From assembly GCA_934670025.1 (NCBI GenBank), contig CAKUOS010000008.1, forward strand, positions 1 through 48,861: DNA of 48,861 nt, given 5' to 3'. The stretch is from an uncultured Oscillospiraceae bacterium. Lineage in GTDB: Bacteria; Bacillota; Clostridia; Oscillospirales; Oscillospiraceae. Below the pieces are notes generated by a model. It was not told the origin of the DNA and made no database searches. It saw nothing but the letters and a program-made list of their open reading frames with translations. Position numbers and translations under genes: made by a program. Position 1 is the first letter of the stretch; each line of letters starts with the position of its first letter. Positions 1-8,037 of the stretch are shown one piece after another.

Positions 1-1488
1 CAGTATTTCCCGCTGAAGGGCGGCCGCTTCGTCAAGGCCAACGACGGCATTTCGCTGGATATCTACGAGGGCGAGACGTTCGGCCTCGTCGGCGAGTCCG
101 GCTGCGGCAAATCGACCCTCGGCCGTACCATCCTCCAGCTGTACCATCAGACCTACGGCCGCACGATGTATTACGGAAGATCGCTGGACGATCTGGCGCC
201 GAAGTACGTCATCGACACCGTCAGAAACCTCAAATCCCGCCGCGCCAAGCTCCGCGAGCTGGAGCAGAAGCGCGATAAGCTCGAAGCGGAATACGCCAAA
301 CTCTCCGAAAAGGAGCAGTACGCCAAGCACGGCGAGCTTGATACCGCGCGCAAGCTGGCGGAGGACGCGCTGCTGGACATCACGAAGATCGTCGGCGGCT
401 TCCTCGTGGTGGACGATCTGGATCCCGTGATCGCGGTCTATTCCAGGGACTACGCCGTCGCGCACAAGATCTCCGCGCTCGAAGAGAAGCGGCAGGCGCT
501 CCAGGTCGACGTCGACGACGCCGAATACGCGAAAAAAGAGGCCGAAGCGGACGGCAAGCCCGCGAAGGCCGGTCAGCTCGAAAAGGCGCAGGAAACGCTC
601 AAACAGTGCGACGATCAGATCGCGGCCCTGCGGCAGCAGCTTGACGCCATCCGCGCCGAGATCGAGGCGCTGCGCAAGCCGCATGAAAACGATCCGGAAT
701 TCCGGAAGTACGAAGCCTACCGCGACGACGGCATCGACCTCGCGCGTCTGGAATACAACGAGATGCGCCGCCTGCGCAGCGATATGCAGCTCATTTTCCA
801 GGATCCGTACTCCTCTTTGAACCCGCGCATGAGCGTCGGCCAGATCATCAGCGAGGGTATGCAGGCCCACAACATGATCAAGCGGAAGGACGCCCGGATG
901 CAGGAGCTCGTGCTCGGCATCATGGACAAATGCGGCCTTGCGCCCTACTTCCTGCACCGCTTCCCGCACCAGTTCTCCGGCGGCCAGCGGCAGCGCATCG
1001 GCATCGCCCGCGCGCTCGCCACGAACCCGAAGTTCGTCGTCTGCGACGAGGCTGTTTCCGCGCTGGACGTGTCCATCCAGGCCCAGATCATCAACCTGCT
1101 GCTCGACCTCAAGGAGCACCAGAACCTGACCTACATGTTCATCACGCACGACCTGTCCGTCGTCAAGTACATCTCCGACCGCGTCGGCGTCATGTACCTC
1201 GGCAACATGGTCGAGCTGGCGGAGGCCGACGAGATCTTCCACCACCCGATCCATCCGTACACCGAGGCCCTGCTCAACGCCATCCCGACGACGGATACCG
1301 TCGGCGCGAAGGAGCTCTCCATCCTCGAAGGCGACATCCCCAGCCCGGTCAACCCGCCGAAGGGCTGCAAGTTCCACACGCGCTGCAAATACTGCACGGA
1401 GATCTGCACGCAGGTCGTCCCGGCGTGGGAAGAGGTGCGGCCGAACCATTTCGTCGCCTGCCACCATAAGCTCGAAGTCAAGGAGTAA
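1..1488 (+). CDS. Oligopeptide/dipeptide ABC transporter ATP-binding protein (OppF/DppF type), 5' partial
   Basis: The frame is open from base 1, so the start lies outside the window; 495 residues are visible. It is the nucleotide-binding subunit that powers peptide import at the inner face of the membrane. Walker A (GESGCGKST) is encoded at 91-117, the Q-loop (IFQDPYSSLNPR) from 793, the signature SGGQRQR from 976, Walker B (VVCDEAVSALD) near 1036 and the switch histidine (ITHDLS) from 1141. The C-terminus has the cysteine-bearing tail (CKFHTRCKYC) of the oligopeptide subfamily. Oddity: Walker A and Q-loop are about 225 residues apart instead of the usual 45-50, because roughly 180 residues of charged, heptad-like coiled coil (about 195-765) are inserted between them. 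The rest of the transporter should lie upstream, outside the window. Confidence 0.93.
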   Translation, partial: QYFPLKGGRFVKANDGISLDIYEGETFGLVGESGCGKSTLGRTILQLYHQTYGRTMYYGRSLDDLAPKYVIDTVRNLKSRRAKLRELEQKRDKLEAEYAKLSEKEQYAKHGELDTARKLAEDALLDITKIVGGFLVVDDLDPVIAVYSRDYAVAHKISALEEKRQALQVDVDDAEYAKKEAEADGKPAKAGQLEKAQETLKQCDDQIAALRQQLDAIRAEIEALRKPHENDPEFRKYEAYRDDGIDLARLEYNEMRRLRSDMQLIFQDPYSSLNPRMSVGQIISEGMQAHNMIKRKDARMQELVLGIMDKCGLAPYFLHRFPHQFSGGQRQRIGIARALATNPKFVVCDEAVSALDVSIQAQIINLLLDLKEHQNLTYMFITHDLSVVKYISDRVGVMYLGNMVELAEADEIFHHPIHPYTEALLNAIPTTDTVGAKELSILEGDIPSPVNPPKGCKFHTRCKYCTEICTQVVPAWEEVRPNHFVACHHKLEVKE

Positions 1489-1493
1489 CACCG

Positions 1494-1709
1494 ATGCTGT
1501 TTCAGAGGAGAGTCGACCGCGCCATGCGCTTTCAAAAGGAGCGCAACGAACAGGCCGAGCTGAAAAAGCCGACCGAAGAGGACAAGGACAAGGTCAGCAA
1601 AAAGGATCTGCTTGCCATGATCCTGTCCGCAAGCCTTGTGATCCTGCCGATCGCGGCGCTCGTTCTGCTTGTGATCGCCTTCGGCTCCTACTTCCTTTTC
1701 TTCCATTGA
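1494..1709 (+). CDS. Small single-span membrane protein, unknown function
   Basis: A 71-residue protein starting six bases after the stop of the peptide-transporter ATPase. The ribosome-binding site (aaggag) overlaps that stop codon, so the two genes are almost certainly co-transcribed and coupled. The first half is highly charged (Lys/Glu/Asp rich). Residues about 40-68 form one hydrophobic helix ending in FGSYFLFFH, which predicts a cytoplasmic N-terminus and a C-terminal membrane anchor. It could be an accessory of the transporter, but nothing beyond position supports this. No family is recognised. Confidence 0.7.
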   Translation: MLFQRRVDRAMRFQKERNEQAELKKPTEEDKDKVSKKDLLAMILSASLVILPIAALVLLVIAFGSYFLFFH

Positions 1710-1718
1710 CAAAGATGC

Positions 1719-1752
1719 GCCCCCGGTATGCGCGGCATACCGGGGGCTTCTT
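1719..1752. terminator. Bidirectional intrinsic terminator
   Basis: A 13-bp perfect stem (1719-1731 with 1735-1747, starting gcccccgg) with a 3-base loop is followed by a T-rich stretch. It lies between the convergent ends of the small membrane protein and the ArsR-type regulator and can serve both. Confidence 0.8.
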
Positions 1753-1777
1753 TCGGCTGTATTTCGGCGGATGCGTA

Positions 1778-2338
1778 TTACGGCTTCGGCTCCGTGCGCC
1801 GGTAGCCCTGCGCATCCCGCTCCAGCAGCGCCTCGCCGACCAGATCGCGGCGCAGCGTGCAGAAATCGTCGTAAAAATCGGCGAGGATGATATTGACCTC
1901 GCGCTCGGAATAGATGCGGCCGAACGCGAACGACTGCACGATTTTTTCCAGAATGATGCGCTCTTTTTTGCGCTGCGCCGGGATGGCGCGCAGCTTGCCG
2001 TATTCAAAAAAGCTGTCGAGCACCTTTTGCCGGTATTCCGCGTCCCGCCGGGCCTGCGCCTCGGCCTCGTCGGACGCTTCGCACAGGATATCCAGGATGC
2101 ACGTCTCGAAGATCTCCCGGTTGAGCGCGTACATCATGTAATACTGGCTTTTATAGGACGTGACCGCACCGGCGTCGGCCAGCTTTTTGAGGTGGAACGA
2201 CACCGTAGGGGCCGTGAGGCCCAGCCGCTCGGCCAGCCGCTCGACATACATATCCTCGATCGCCAGCGATTTGAGGATTTGCAGGCGCGACTTGTCCGAC
2301 AGGCACTTGAACAGGCGGATTGCCTCGGTTTCTGTCAT
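1778..2338 (-). CDS. ArsR-family transcriptional regulator with C-terminal DUF2087 domain
   Basis: A 186-residue protein. The N-terminal half is a winged helix-turn-helix of the ArsR type (LSDKSRLQILKSL, then LTAPTVSFHLKKLADAGAV). The C-terminal 60 residues match the DUF2087 pattern seen in Firmicute regulators (ERIILEKIVQSF, YSEREVNIIL, LRRDLVGEALLERD). The ATG at 2338 overlaps the stop of the preceding small gene (ATGA) and begins directly with the HTH domain; the same frame is open much further upstream, but that part reads through the neighbouring genes and looks non-coding. As the last gene of an operon with an aminopeptidase it may control that operon. No cysteine pair typical of metal-sensing ArsR was seen, so the ligand is unknown. 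Confidence 0.85.
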   Translation of the reverse strand: MTETEAIRLFKCLSDKSRLQILKSLAIEDMYVERLAERLGLTAPTVSFHLKKLADAGAVTSYKSQYYMMYALNREIFETCILDILCEASDEAEAQARRDAEYRQKVLDSFFEYGKLRAIPAQRKKERIILEKIVQSFAFGRIYSEREVNIILADFYDDFCTLRRDLVGEALLERDAQGYRRTEPKP

Positions 2339-2565
2339 TCCGCTCCCTCCCAAACGTCCGCAAAGCGCGCTTTGATCGCCGCGGCCGTGTCGAGCTTGAT
2401 TTTTTCCTGCTGCATCCGGACCGGATCGTGATGCTGCGCAGCCTTTTCCCACGCCTCGGCCCAACCGGACGGAATGGTCTGCATCCTGCGCGCAAAAAAG
2501 CGCTGCCGGCACAGGGCGATCTGCGCCGCGAACCAGCCGTTCAGCTGCGATACCTTCTGTTCCAT
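2335..2565 (-). CDS. Small hypothetical protein between aminopeptidase and ArsR regulator
   Basis: A 76-residue protein whose ATG overlaps the aminopeptidase stop (TAATG at 2567-2563) and whose own stop overlaps the regulator start (ATGA), indicating translational coupling on both sides. The sequence is mostly helical and amphipathic, with several Trp residues and no membrane span. It starts MEQKVSQLNGWF and ends ARFADVWEGAE. No family is recognised. The tight double overlap is the main argument that it is real. Confidence 0.65.
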   Translation of the reverse strand: MEQKVSQLNGWFAAQIALCRQRFFARRMQTIPSGWAEAWEKAAQHHDPVRMQQEKIKLDTAAAIKARFADVWEGAE

Positions 2566-3557
2566 TACGCGCACACCTCGATTTCCCCGCGTCCGACAAA
2601 GTCCACATGGTCGGACGCATTGTTTTCTCCGCCGAACATCGTGTTCGCGCCGACGGCGATATGGAGCGTGCCCGTCATCTTTTCATCCAGCAGCGTATAA
2701 CCGCACAGGTCGGTCACGTTGGGGTTCATGCCGAGCCCCAGCTCGCAGACGATGCGGTTTTCCCGCGGCATGGCCGCAAACTGCGCCGCGACTGCGGCAT
2801 GGCTGCTGCCCGTGACTTCGCCGTCCGTGATCTGAAGCGTCACGTCCGTGTATGTTTCATCATGCAGATAGAACGTCCCGAAGAACACGCTGCCGTTCGT
2901 CTTCGTTTCGACCGGCGCGATATAAATTTCGCCGCAGGGCAGATCGCCCTCGCCCGCGTCGATCAGCCACGTGCGGCCGCTCAGTTCCAGATGCAGCGCG
3001 CACGCATCGCCCGTGCGGACCGTCACGCGGCCGGCGCCGTCAAACCGTTCCGGCGCCTGCGTGCAGGCGGCGCGAACGGCGTCGTAGTCGACGTCATACG
3101 CGCGGTCCATGCGGCGGATATACTCCTGCGGGTCCAGCCCGGACTCGGCCGCGTTGGCCGCCGTCGGGATGCGGATCTGCGCAAAGCGCCCGCACTTCAC
3201 CAGCGCGCCGAACAGCTGCGAGACGTATCTGCGGTACAGCTCCATCTGCGCCGCTTCCAGCTCGGAACCAAGCACGATCGGCTGGTAGGCAAACACGTCC
3301 GGCACGGCGTCGAACTTGGAAAACAGGTCAAAATAGCGTTCACCGAAGCAGGTCTCCTTTGCGCGCGAGAACAGTTCCCGGTTGATCGAGCGCGCCTGCT
3401 GCAAAAGGACCGGCGCGGCGCCCATCGCGGCGACGGCCGCGACAAACCTGTTTGCGATGGCCTTGTCCGCGTCCTCGCCCCAGAAGTGAACGAGCACAAG
3501 CTCGCCGGCGCGGACACCGCTTGCCTTTACGATCTTCTCAATTGTTTCGTACTTCAT
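2565..3557 (-). CDS. Aminopeptidase, M29 family (AmpT/AmpS-like)
   Basis: A 330-residue cytoplasmic metalloprotease that removes N-terminal amino acids from peptides. M29 features are visible: a metal-ligand glutamate in CGEIYIAPVET, a second in CELGLGMNP, and the C-terminal block GTLHIAVGANTMFGGENNASDHVDFV-type motif with the His and Asp ligands. It is shorter than classic M29 enzymes of about 400 residues because the N-terminal domain is compact. It heads a minus-strand operon with the small protein and the ArsR/DUF2087 regulator. The neighbouring peptide-importer genes suggest a shared role in peptide nutrition, which is inference. Confidence 0.82.
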   Translation of the reverse strand: MKYETIEKIVKASGVRAGELVLVHFWGEDADKAIANRFVAAVAAMGAAPVLLQQARSINRELFSRAKETCFGERYFDLFSKFDAVPDVFAYQPIVLGSELEAAQMELYRRYVSQLFGALVKCGRFAQIRIPTAANAAESGLDPQEYIRRMDRAYDVDYDAVRAACTQAPERFDGAGRVTVRTGDACALHLELSGRTWLIDAGEGDLPCGEIYIAPVETKTNGSVFFGTFYLHDETYTDVTLQITDGEVTGSSHAAVAAQFAAMPRENRIVCELGLGMNPNVTDLCGYTLLDEKMTGTLHIAVGANTMFGGENNASDHVDFVGRGEIEVCA

Positions 3558-3747
3558 ATGATTTCCTCCATTTCGGGAAGGATCATATCATCATCTCATC
3601 AAATCGTCAATACTATTTCGATAAATATAAAATCAAATTTTAAATTCCGCGTAGATGCTCTCCATTCTGCGCGGCCAAAACAGCAAAAAACGTCGAGAAA
3701 AATTCGGCCCGATGCGATAAACTGTACGCTGTAAGGAGTTGAGACGG
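3558..3747. other. Divergent regulatory region, A/T-rich
   Basis: A 190-base gap between the divergent aminopeptidase and AraC-type genes. It is clearly richer in A/T than its surroundings around 3585-3645, as expected of two divergent promoters. A TTGACG hexamer on the minus strand near 3610 could be a -35 element for the aminopeptidase operon, but no -10 at ideal spacing was found, so no exact promoter is called. Confidence 0.4.
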
Positions 3748-4632
3748 ATGAAAGAGCAGATCCTCGCGGTCCAGCGAATGCAGGACTACATCGAAAAGAA
3801 CAACACGGAGCAGATCAGCCTGTCTGATCTTGCGCAGGCCTCGCTGTTTTCTCCGTGGTATGCCTACCGGCTGTTCCGCAGCGCGCTGGGGCTGACGCCG
3901 TCGGAGTACATCCGCAAATACCGCCTCACACAGGCGGCCAGGGCGCTTCAGAGCGGCGAAGTCCGGGTCATCGACGCGGCCTGTGACGCGGGCTTTTCCA
4001 ACGTGGACACCTTCACGCGGGCGTTTTACCGGGAATTCGGCCTGAACCCGAGCGACTATATGCGCCAGCCTGTTCCGATCCCGTTCTTCATTCCTTACGG
4101 CGCAAAATACCGCGAACTGCGAAAGGAGCATATCGACGTGTCCAACATTCAACCGATTTTCATACAGGTCGTCCGGAGACCGGAGCGCCTGTGCATCATC
4201 AAGCGCGGCACGCGCGCGGCGGACTACTTCCCCTACTGCGAGGAGGTCAGCTGCGACGTGTGGGGCATTCTCATGAGCATGAAGTCCCTCTGCGGGGAAC
4301 CTGTCGCCATGTGGCTGCCCGAGAAATACAAAAAGCCGAACACCTCCACCTACGTGCAGGGCGTGGAGATCCCGCTCGATTACATGGGCGTCATCCCGGA
4401 GGGCTTCGACACCATTCACCTGCCCGCGGCCGACTATCTCCGGTTCCAGGGCCCGGCCTTCCGCGAGGAGGATTACTGCGAGGCCATCCGCACCGTGCAG
4501 ACGGCGATGGACCGCTACGATCCGTCCGCCGTCGGGTATCGCTGGGACGACGAGAACCCGCGCATCCAGCTGGAGCCGCGCGGCGCGCGCGGCTACATCG
4601 AGCTGCGCGCCGTCAGGAGGCTTTCGGAATGA
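3748..4632 (+). CDS. AraC-family regulator with C-terminal GyrI-like effector-binding domain
   Basis: A 294-residue protein. Two AraC helix-turn-helix units occupy residues about 8-105 (LSDLAQASLFSPWYAYRLF and VIDAACDAGFSNVDTFTRAF, then GLNPSDYMR). The remaining residues form a GyrI-like small-molecule-binding domain, as in SAV/BmrR-type multidrug sensors. ATG 3748 is chosen because it sits 9 bases after a taaggag site; an in-frame TTG at 3739 lies directly on that site. The stop overlaps the start of an exporter ATPase (ATGA at 4629-4632). The arrangement predicts that the protein senses a toxic amphiphile and activates its own operon. Confidence 0.88.
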   Translation: MKEQILAVQRMQDYIEKNNTEQISLSDLAQASLFSPWYAYRLFRSALGLTPSEYIRKYRLTQAARALQSGEVRVIDAACDAGFSNVDTFTRAFYREFGLNPSDYMRQPVPIPFFIPYGAKYRELRKEHIDVSNIQPIFIQVVRRPERLCIIKRGTRAADYFPYCEEVSCDVWGILMSMKSLCGEPVAMWLPEKYKKPNTSTYVQGVEIPLDYMGVIPEGFDTIHLPAADYLRFQGPAFREEDYCEAIRTVQTAMDRYDPSAVGYRWDDENPRIQLEPRGARGYIELRAVRRLSE

Positions 4633-5351
4633 GCGAAGCGATTTTTGTCGAAGGCTTGAGCAAAACCTACGGTGAAAAAACGGTGGTCGATCATCTGGAT
4701 CTCACGGTCACGCGCGGCACGGTCTTCGGACTGCTCGGCGCAAACGGCGCGGGGAAAAGCACCACCATCGAGTGTATGCTCGGCACAAAACAGGCCGACA
4801 GCGGCACGGTTCGTCTGCTGGGCCAGGACCCGAAAAAACAGCGCCGCGCGCTTTTCCAGCGCATCGGCGTACAGTTTCAGGAGGGCGATTATCATAGGGA
4901 GATCCGCGTTTCCGAGCTTTGCGAGGAGATGGCCAGCCTCTACCGCGCTCCCGCCGACTGGCGCGCGCTCTGCGCGCAGTTCGGCATCGGGGACAAGGCA
5001 AATACCGCGGTAAAAAGTCTTTCAGGCGGCGAACGCCAGCGGCTTTTCATCGTGCTGGCGTTGATTGGGCGTCCGGAGCTGGTATTCCTCGACGAGCTGA
5101 CCACCGGCCTTGACGCAAAAGCGCGGCGCGGCGTATGGAAAACGCTCGAAGGCTTAACGGAACAGGGTCTGACGATCTTCCTGACCTCGCATTTCATGGA
5201 TGAAGTGGAAGCGCTGTGCGACGAGATCTGCATTCTGAAAAAGGGCGTGCCCGTTTTTCGCGGCACCGTGGCCGAGGCCAGGCGGCAGTGCGGCTGCGAA
5301 CACTTTGAAGATGCGTATTTGCAGCTTTCGGATGAGGAGGTGGACGCATGA
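4629..5351 (+). CDS. ABC exporter ATP-binding protein (DrrA/CcmA-like)
   Basis: A 240-residue ATPase with Walker A GANGAGKST (near residue 35), Q-loop VQFQEGD, signature LSGGERQR, Walker B LVFLDELTTGLD and switch His in LTSHFMDEVEAL. Note the acidic DE of Walker B is followed by Leu rather than Pro. It is the motor of the two-component exporter completed by the overlapping ABC-2 permease (ATGA at 5348). The position after an AraC/GyrI-like gene points to drug or peptide efflux. Confidence 0.9.
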   Translation: MSEAIFVEGLSKTYGEKTVVDHLDLTVTRGTVFGLLGANGAGKSTTIECMLGTKQADSGTVRLLGQDPKKQRRALFQRIGVQFQEGDYHREIRVSELCEEMASLYRAPADWRALCAQFGIGDKANTAVKSLSGGERQRLFIVLALIGRPELVFLDELTTGLDAKARRGVWKTLEGLTEQGLTIFLTSHFMDEVEALCDEICILKKGVPVFRGTVAEARRQCGCEHFEDAYLQLSDEEVDA

Positions 5352-6094
5352 AACGCTTTTTTACGTTCCTGAAAACCGAGCTGAAGCTCAGCCTGCGGGA
5401 CATGAATATGCCGATCTTCGCCGTCATCATGCCACTGGCGATCTTCGTCATTCTCGGCATCATCTACGGCACAAAGCCGGCTTACGACGGCGCGGATTAT
5501 ACCTTCCTGGAGCAGTCGTTCGGCGCGGCCGGCGCCATCGCCATCTGTGCCGGCGGCCTGATGGGCCTGCCGCTGGCCGTATCCGGTCTGCGGGAGATGA
5601 AGATCCTCAAACGCCTGCGCGTCACGCCGGTCAGCCCTGTATTTGTTCTCGGCGTTGAACTGGCGATGTATCTTGTGTACTGTGCCGTGTCGCTTGCGAC
5701 GCTGGCCGTCACGGCCCTTTTGTGGAAGGTGCGGCTCCACGGTTCACTTTTCGCTTTTCTCGGCAGCTGGGCGCTCACAGCGCTCTGCACGCTTTCGATC
5801 GGGATGCTGGCCGGCGGCGTGGCAAAGGACACGAAGCAGGCCAGCGTCATTGCCTCGATCCTCTATTTCCCGATGCTGATCTTCTCGGGTACGACGCTGC
5901 CCATCGAGGTCATGCCGCCCGTGATGCAGAAGATCGTCGGCTTCTTCCCGCTGACGCAGGGACTTACGCTGATGAAGCATACGTTTTTGGGCATCCAAAC
6001 GGGAAACGTCCTGCTGCCGGTCGGCGTCATGGCTGGCGTCACCGCGCTCTGCGTCTGTCTGTCCATCCGCTTTTTCCGCTGGGAGACGGATTGA
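5348..6094 (+). CDS. ABC-2 type transporter permease
   Basis: A 248-residue membrane protein with six predicted hydrophobic segments (about residues 20-40, 55-80, 105-130, 137-160, 167-190 and 220-243) and the ABC-2 pattern LREMKILKRLRVTPVSP in the first large loop. It forms the transmembrane pore of the exporter driven by the preceding ATPase. The stop at 6094 is followed within 14 bases by a consensus promoter for the next gene, and no clear terminator lies between. Confidence 0.88.
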   Translation: MKRFFTFLKTELKLSLRDMNMPIFAVIMPLAIFVILGIIYGTKPAYDGADYTFLEQSFGAAGAIAICAGGLMGLPLAVSGLREMKILKRLRVTPVSPVFVLGVELAMYLVYCAVSLATLAVTALLWKVRLHGSLFAFLGSWALTALCTLSIGMLAGGVAKDTKQASVIASILYFPMLIFSGTTLPIEVMPPVMQKIVGFFPLTQGLTLMKHTFLGIQTGNVLLPVGVMAGVTALCVCLSIRFFRWETD

Positions 6095-6107
6095 CGGCCC
6101 TGCGGCC

Positions 6108-6136
6108 TTGACAGCCGCGCGCGGCGCGCGTATAAT
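6108..6136 (+). promoter_or_regulatory. Consensus sigma-A promoter (TTGACA-N17-TATAAT)
   Basis: TTGACA at 6108-6113 and TATAAT at 6131-6136 are both perfect, with a 17-base spacer that is entirely G/C and itself palindromic. It points at the truncated kinase-like gene at 6233, giving a leader of about 90 bases. Confidence 0.85.
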
Positions 6137-6232
6137 AAAATCAGCTGATGCAAAACGCATATTTTATAATGCTGTTCCGCATCGACCGCGCGTACCGCGC
6201 ACTTTTTTGGGGAAGGAGCGTCTGCGGCGATC

Positions 6233-6814
6233 ATGTTTGAGTCCATGCTGCACGAGCAATACGGGCTGCGTCTTCTCGACGCGCGGCGGGCGCAGACAGG
6301 AGCCGGCTCCGACACGTGGTTCCTGCGCTGCGCGCAGGGCGCGTATGCCCTGAAATTTCCAGCCGCCGGTGCGATCGATCACCCGGAGGCAGAACCGGCG
6401 CTGTGCGCCTTTCTGCGCGAACACGGCATTCCCGCCTGCGAGTTTCTGAAAAACCGTGCGGGCGGCTTCCTTTCGGCGGACGATGCCGGGCGCGTCTATA
6501 CCGTCCAGCGCCGCTTCCCGGGCCGCACACCGGACTGGCACAGCGCGTCGGAGCCGCTCCTGCTGCAATCGGCGGAGCTGCTCGGCCGCATCCACCGCGC
6601 GCTGCTCGGCCGCTATCTTGACGCCTACTGCCGCTATGGCACGCTGAACGACTATGATCTGGCCTGCATGGAGCGGCTGTATCTCTATCAGATCGCCGTC
6701 TGCGACTACTATGGGCAGTATTACGCCTCCCGCGCGCAAAATCGCGCGATCTTCCTGCGGCAGGCGCGCTTTGCGACCCGGCTGCTGCAAAACGCGCCAG
6801 CGCTTGCAGACTAA
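6233..6814 (+). CDS. Phosphotransferase (APH/HSK2 kinase fold), N-terminal part only
   Basis: A 193-residue protein resembling the N-lobe and hinge of aminoglycoside-phosphotransferase-like kinases: the putative nucleotide-binding Lys in YALKFPA, a following acidic helix (HPEAEPALCAFLREHGI), VYTVQRRFPG at the hinge, and the helix LLGRIHRALLG. The frame stops just where the catalytic loop (HGDxHxxN) and the magnesium-binding Asp would follow. There is no room for them, because a terminator begins nine bases after the stop. It is therefore either a decayed gene or a kinase-like protein without catalysis. The consensus promoter and an upstream ggaaggag site (spaced a little long) argue that it is still expressed. 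Confidence 0.65.
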   Translation: MFESMLHEQYGLRLLDARRAQTGAGSDTWFLRCAQGAYALKFPAAGAIDHPEAEPALCAFLREHGIPACEFLKNRAGGFLSADDAGRVYTVQRRFPGRTPDWHSASEPLLLQSAELLGRIHRALLGRYLDAYCRYGTLNDYDLACMERLYLYQIAVCDYYGQYYASRAQNRAIFLRQARFATRLLQNAPALAD

Positions 6815-6822
6815 AGACAACA

Positions 6823-6862
6823 GCAGGGAGGCTCCCGCTCCGGGAGCCTCCCTGCCGCTATC
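6823..6862. terminator. Bidirectional intrinsic terminator
   Basis: A perfect 15-bp stem (6823-6837 with 6841-6855, core ggaggctcccg) with a 3-base loop lies between the convergent kinase-like and dehydrogenase genes. It is followed by a T-containing stretch on both strands. Confidence 0.82.
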
Positions 6863-6863
6863 T

Positions 6864-7841
6864 TTATTCCGGTTTGCCCGACCGGTAGCCTGTTTTCCGG
6901 TCTACGACGTTCTGCCGCGGCTGTCCGGTCCGCCAGCGCACGAAGTTCTGCACGGCAAAGTCCCAGATGCGCCGCTGCGTCGGGCTGTCCGGGCCGAAGG
7001 CATTCCCGGAGACGTGCGGCGTGAGGATGACGCGCGGCTGCTTCCAGAGCGGATGCTCCGCCGGGAGCGGCTCGGGCTGCGTCACGTCGATCGCCGCGCC
7101 CCAGAGATGTCCCTCGTCCATCACGCGGCACAGCGCGTCCAGATCGACCAGGCTGCCGCGGCCGACGTTGACGAAGATCGCGTCCCGCTTCATGCGCCGC
7201 AGACGCGCCTCGTCAAACATCCGCGCAGTCTGCGCGGTCTGCGGAACACTGCAGCAGACGATATCCGCCTGCGGCAGGACGCGGTCCAGCTCGTCCTGCA
7301 AAACGATCTCGTCGAACGCTTCGCAGCCGCTGCGGGCGGTACGGCGCACGCCGATGATCTTTCCGACGAGCGGCCGCAGCCGCACGGCGAGGCTCGAACC
7401 GATGTCGCCCGCGCCGACGATCAGCACGGTGCTTCCCTCCAGCGGCTTTCCGAAGCCCGCGCACTGCCAGCGGCAGGCCTGTTTATTTTCGAAATATGCC
7501 GGCAGACGGCAGCAAAGCGCCAGCACAGCGCCGATCTCATACTCCGCGATCACCGGGCCGTAGCCGCCCGACATATTGCAAAGCTCCGCGTCTGCGGGCA
7601 GCAGCGGGATATAATGCTCGACGCCGGCCCAGGTCGACTGCATCCACCGCAGCTGCCGGCACAGGCGCAGATCCTCCGGTTTCGGGTCGCCGATGATCGC
7701 CGCCGCGTCCTCCATATGCGCAAGATACGCCGCGCGTTCCGTGTTCTGGTCGCAGAAGACGACCTCGCGCGCGGGCGCTGCGGCCTCGATCCGTCTGCGG
7801 TCGTCCTCCGGAAACGGCTCCAGGACCAGGATCTTTTCCAT
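6864..7841 (-). CDS. D-isomer-specific 2-hydroxyacid dehydrogenase (NAD-binding)
   Basis: A 325-residue oxidoreductase interconverting a 2-keto acid and a D-2-hydroxyacid with NAD(P)H. The Rossmann fingerprint is VLIVGAGDIGSSLA (about residue 140). The catalytic Arg is in NVGRGSLVD, the Glu in DVTQPEPLP and the His in LTPHVSGN. Substrate cannot be told from sequence. ATG 7841 follows an aggaggaac ribosome site. It is a single-gene unit with its own promoter at 7911-7939, and is convergent with the kinase-like gene. The lar cofactor genes about 1.6 kb away also concern 2-hydroxyacids, but no direct link is visible. Confidence 0.88.
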   Translation of the reverse strand: MEKILVLEPFPEDDRRRIEAAAPAREVVFCDQNTERAAYLAHMEDAAAIIGDPKPEDLRLCRQLRWMQSTWAGVEHYIPLLPADAELCNMSGGYGPVIAEYEIGAVLALCCRLPAYFENKQACRWQCAGFGKPLEGSTVLIVGAGDIGSSLAVRLRPLVGKIIGVRRTARSGCEAFDEIVLQDELDRVLPQADIVCCSVPQTAQTARMFDEARLRRMKRDAIFVNVGRGSLVDLDALCRVMDEGHLWGAAIDVTQPEPLPAEHPLWKQPRVILTPHVSGNAFGPDSPTQRRIWDFAVQNFVRWRTGQPRQNVVDRKTGYRSGKPE

Positions 7842-7910
7842 ATCTGTTCCTCCTGTTTATGTGATGATCCAAAGCTCAGGCAGCAGGAGCGGCGCCCCTG
7901 CCCCGCTCTT

Positions 7911-7939
7911 ATTATACAGAGTGTTCCCGCTTTGCGCAA
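7911..7939 (-). promoter_or_regulatory. Promoter of the 2-hydroxyacid dehydrogenase gene
   Basis: On the minus strand TTGCGC (7934-7939), a 17-base spacer and a perfect TATAAT (7911-7916). It gives a leader of about 65 bases. Confidence 0.75.
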
Positions 7940-8037
7940 CACCGGCGTTTTTTCCGCGTTTTCCATTCGCCGCGTTGCTATTTGGCACGGAATGTGGTAT
8001 GCTATGCAATATAAACGCGAGAGAAGGAGCGAACGAT

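Noticed and set aside
2607..3734. Long plus-strand frame antisense to the aminopeptidase gene
   Set aside because: It has Arg/His/Ala-rich composition typical of antisense frames in GC-rich DNA, and the minus-strand M29 protein explains the region.
3739..3750. TTG start for the AraC-type regulator
   Set aside because: It lies on the Shine-Dalgarno itself; ATG 3748 has correct spacing.
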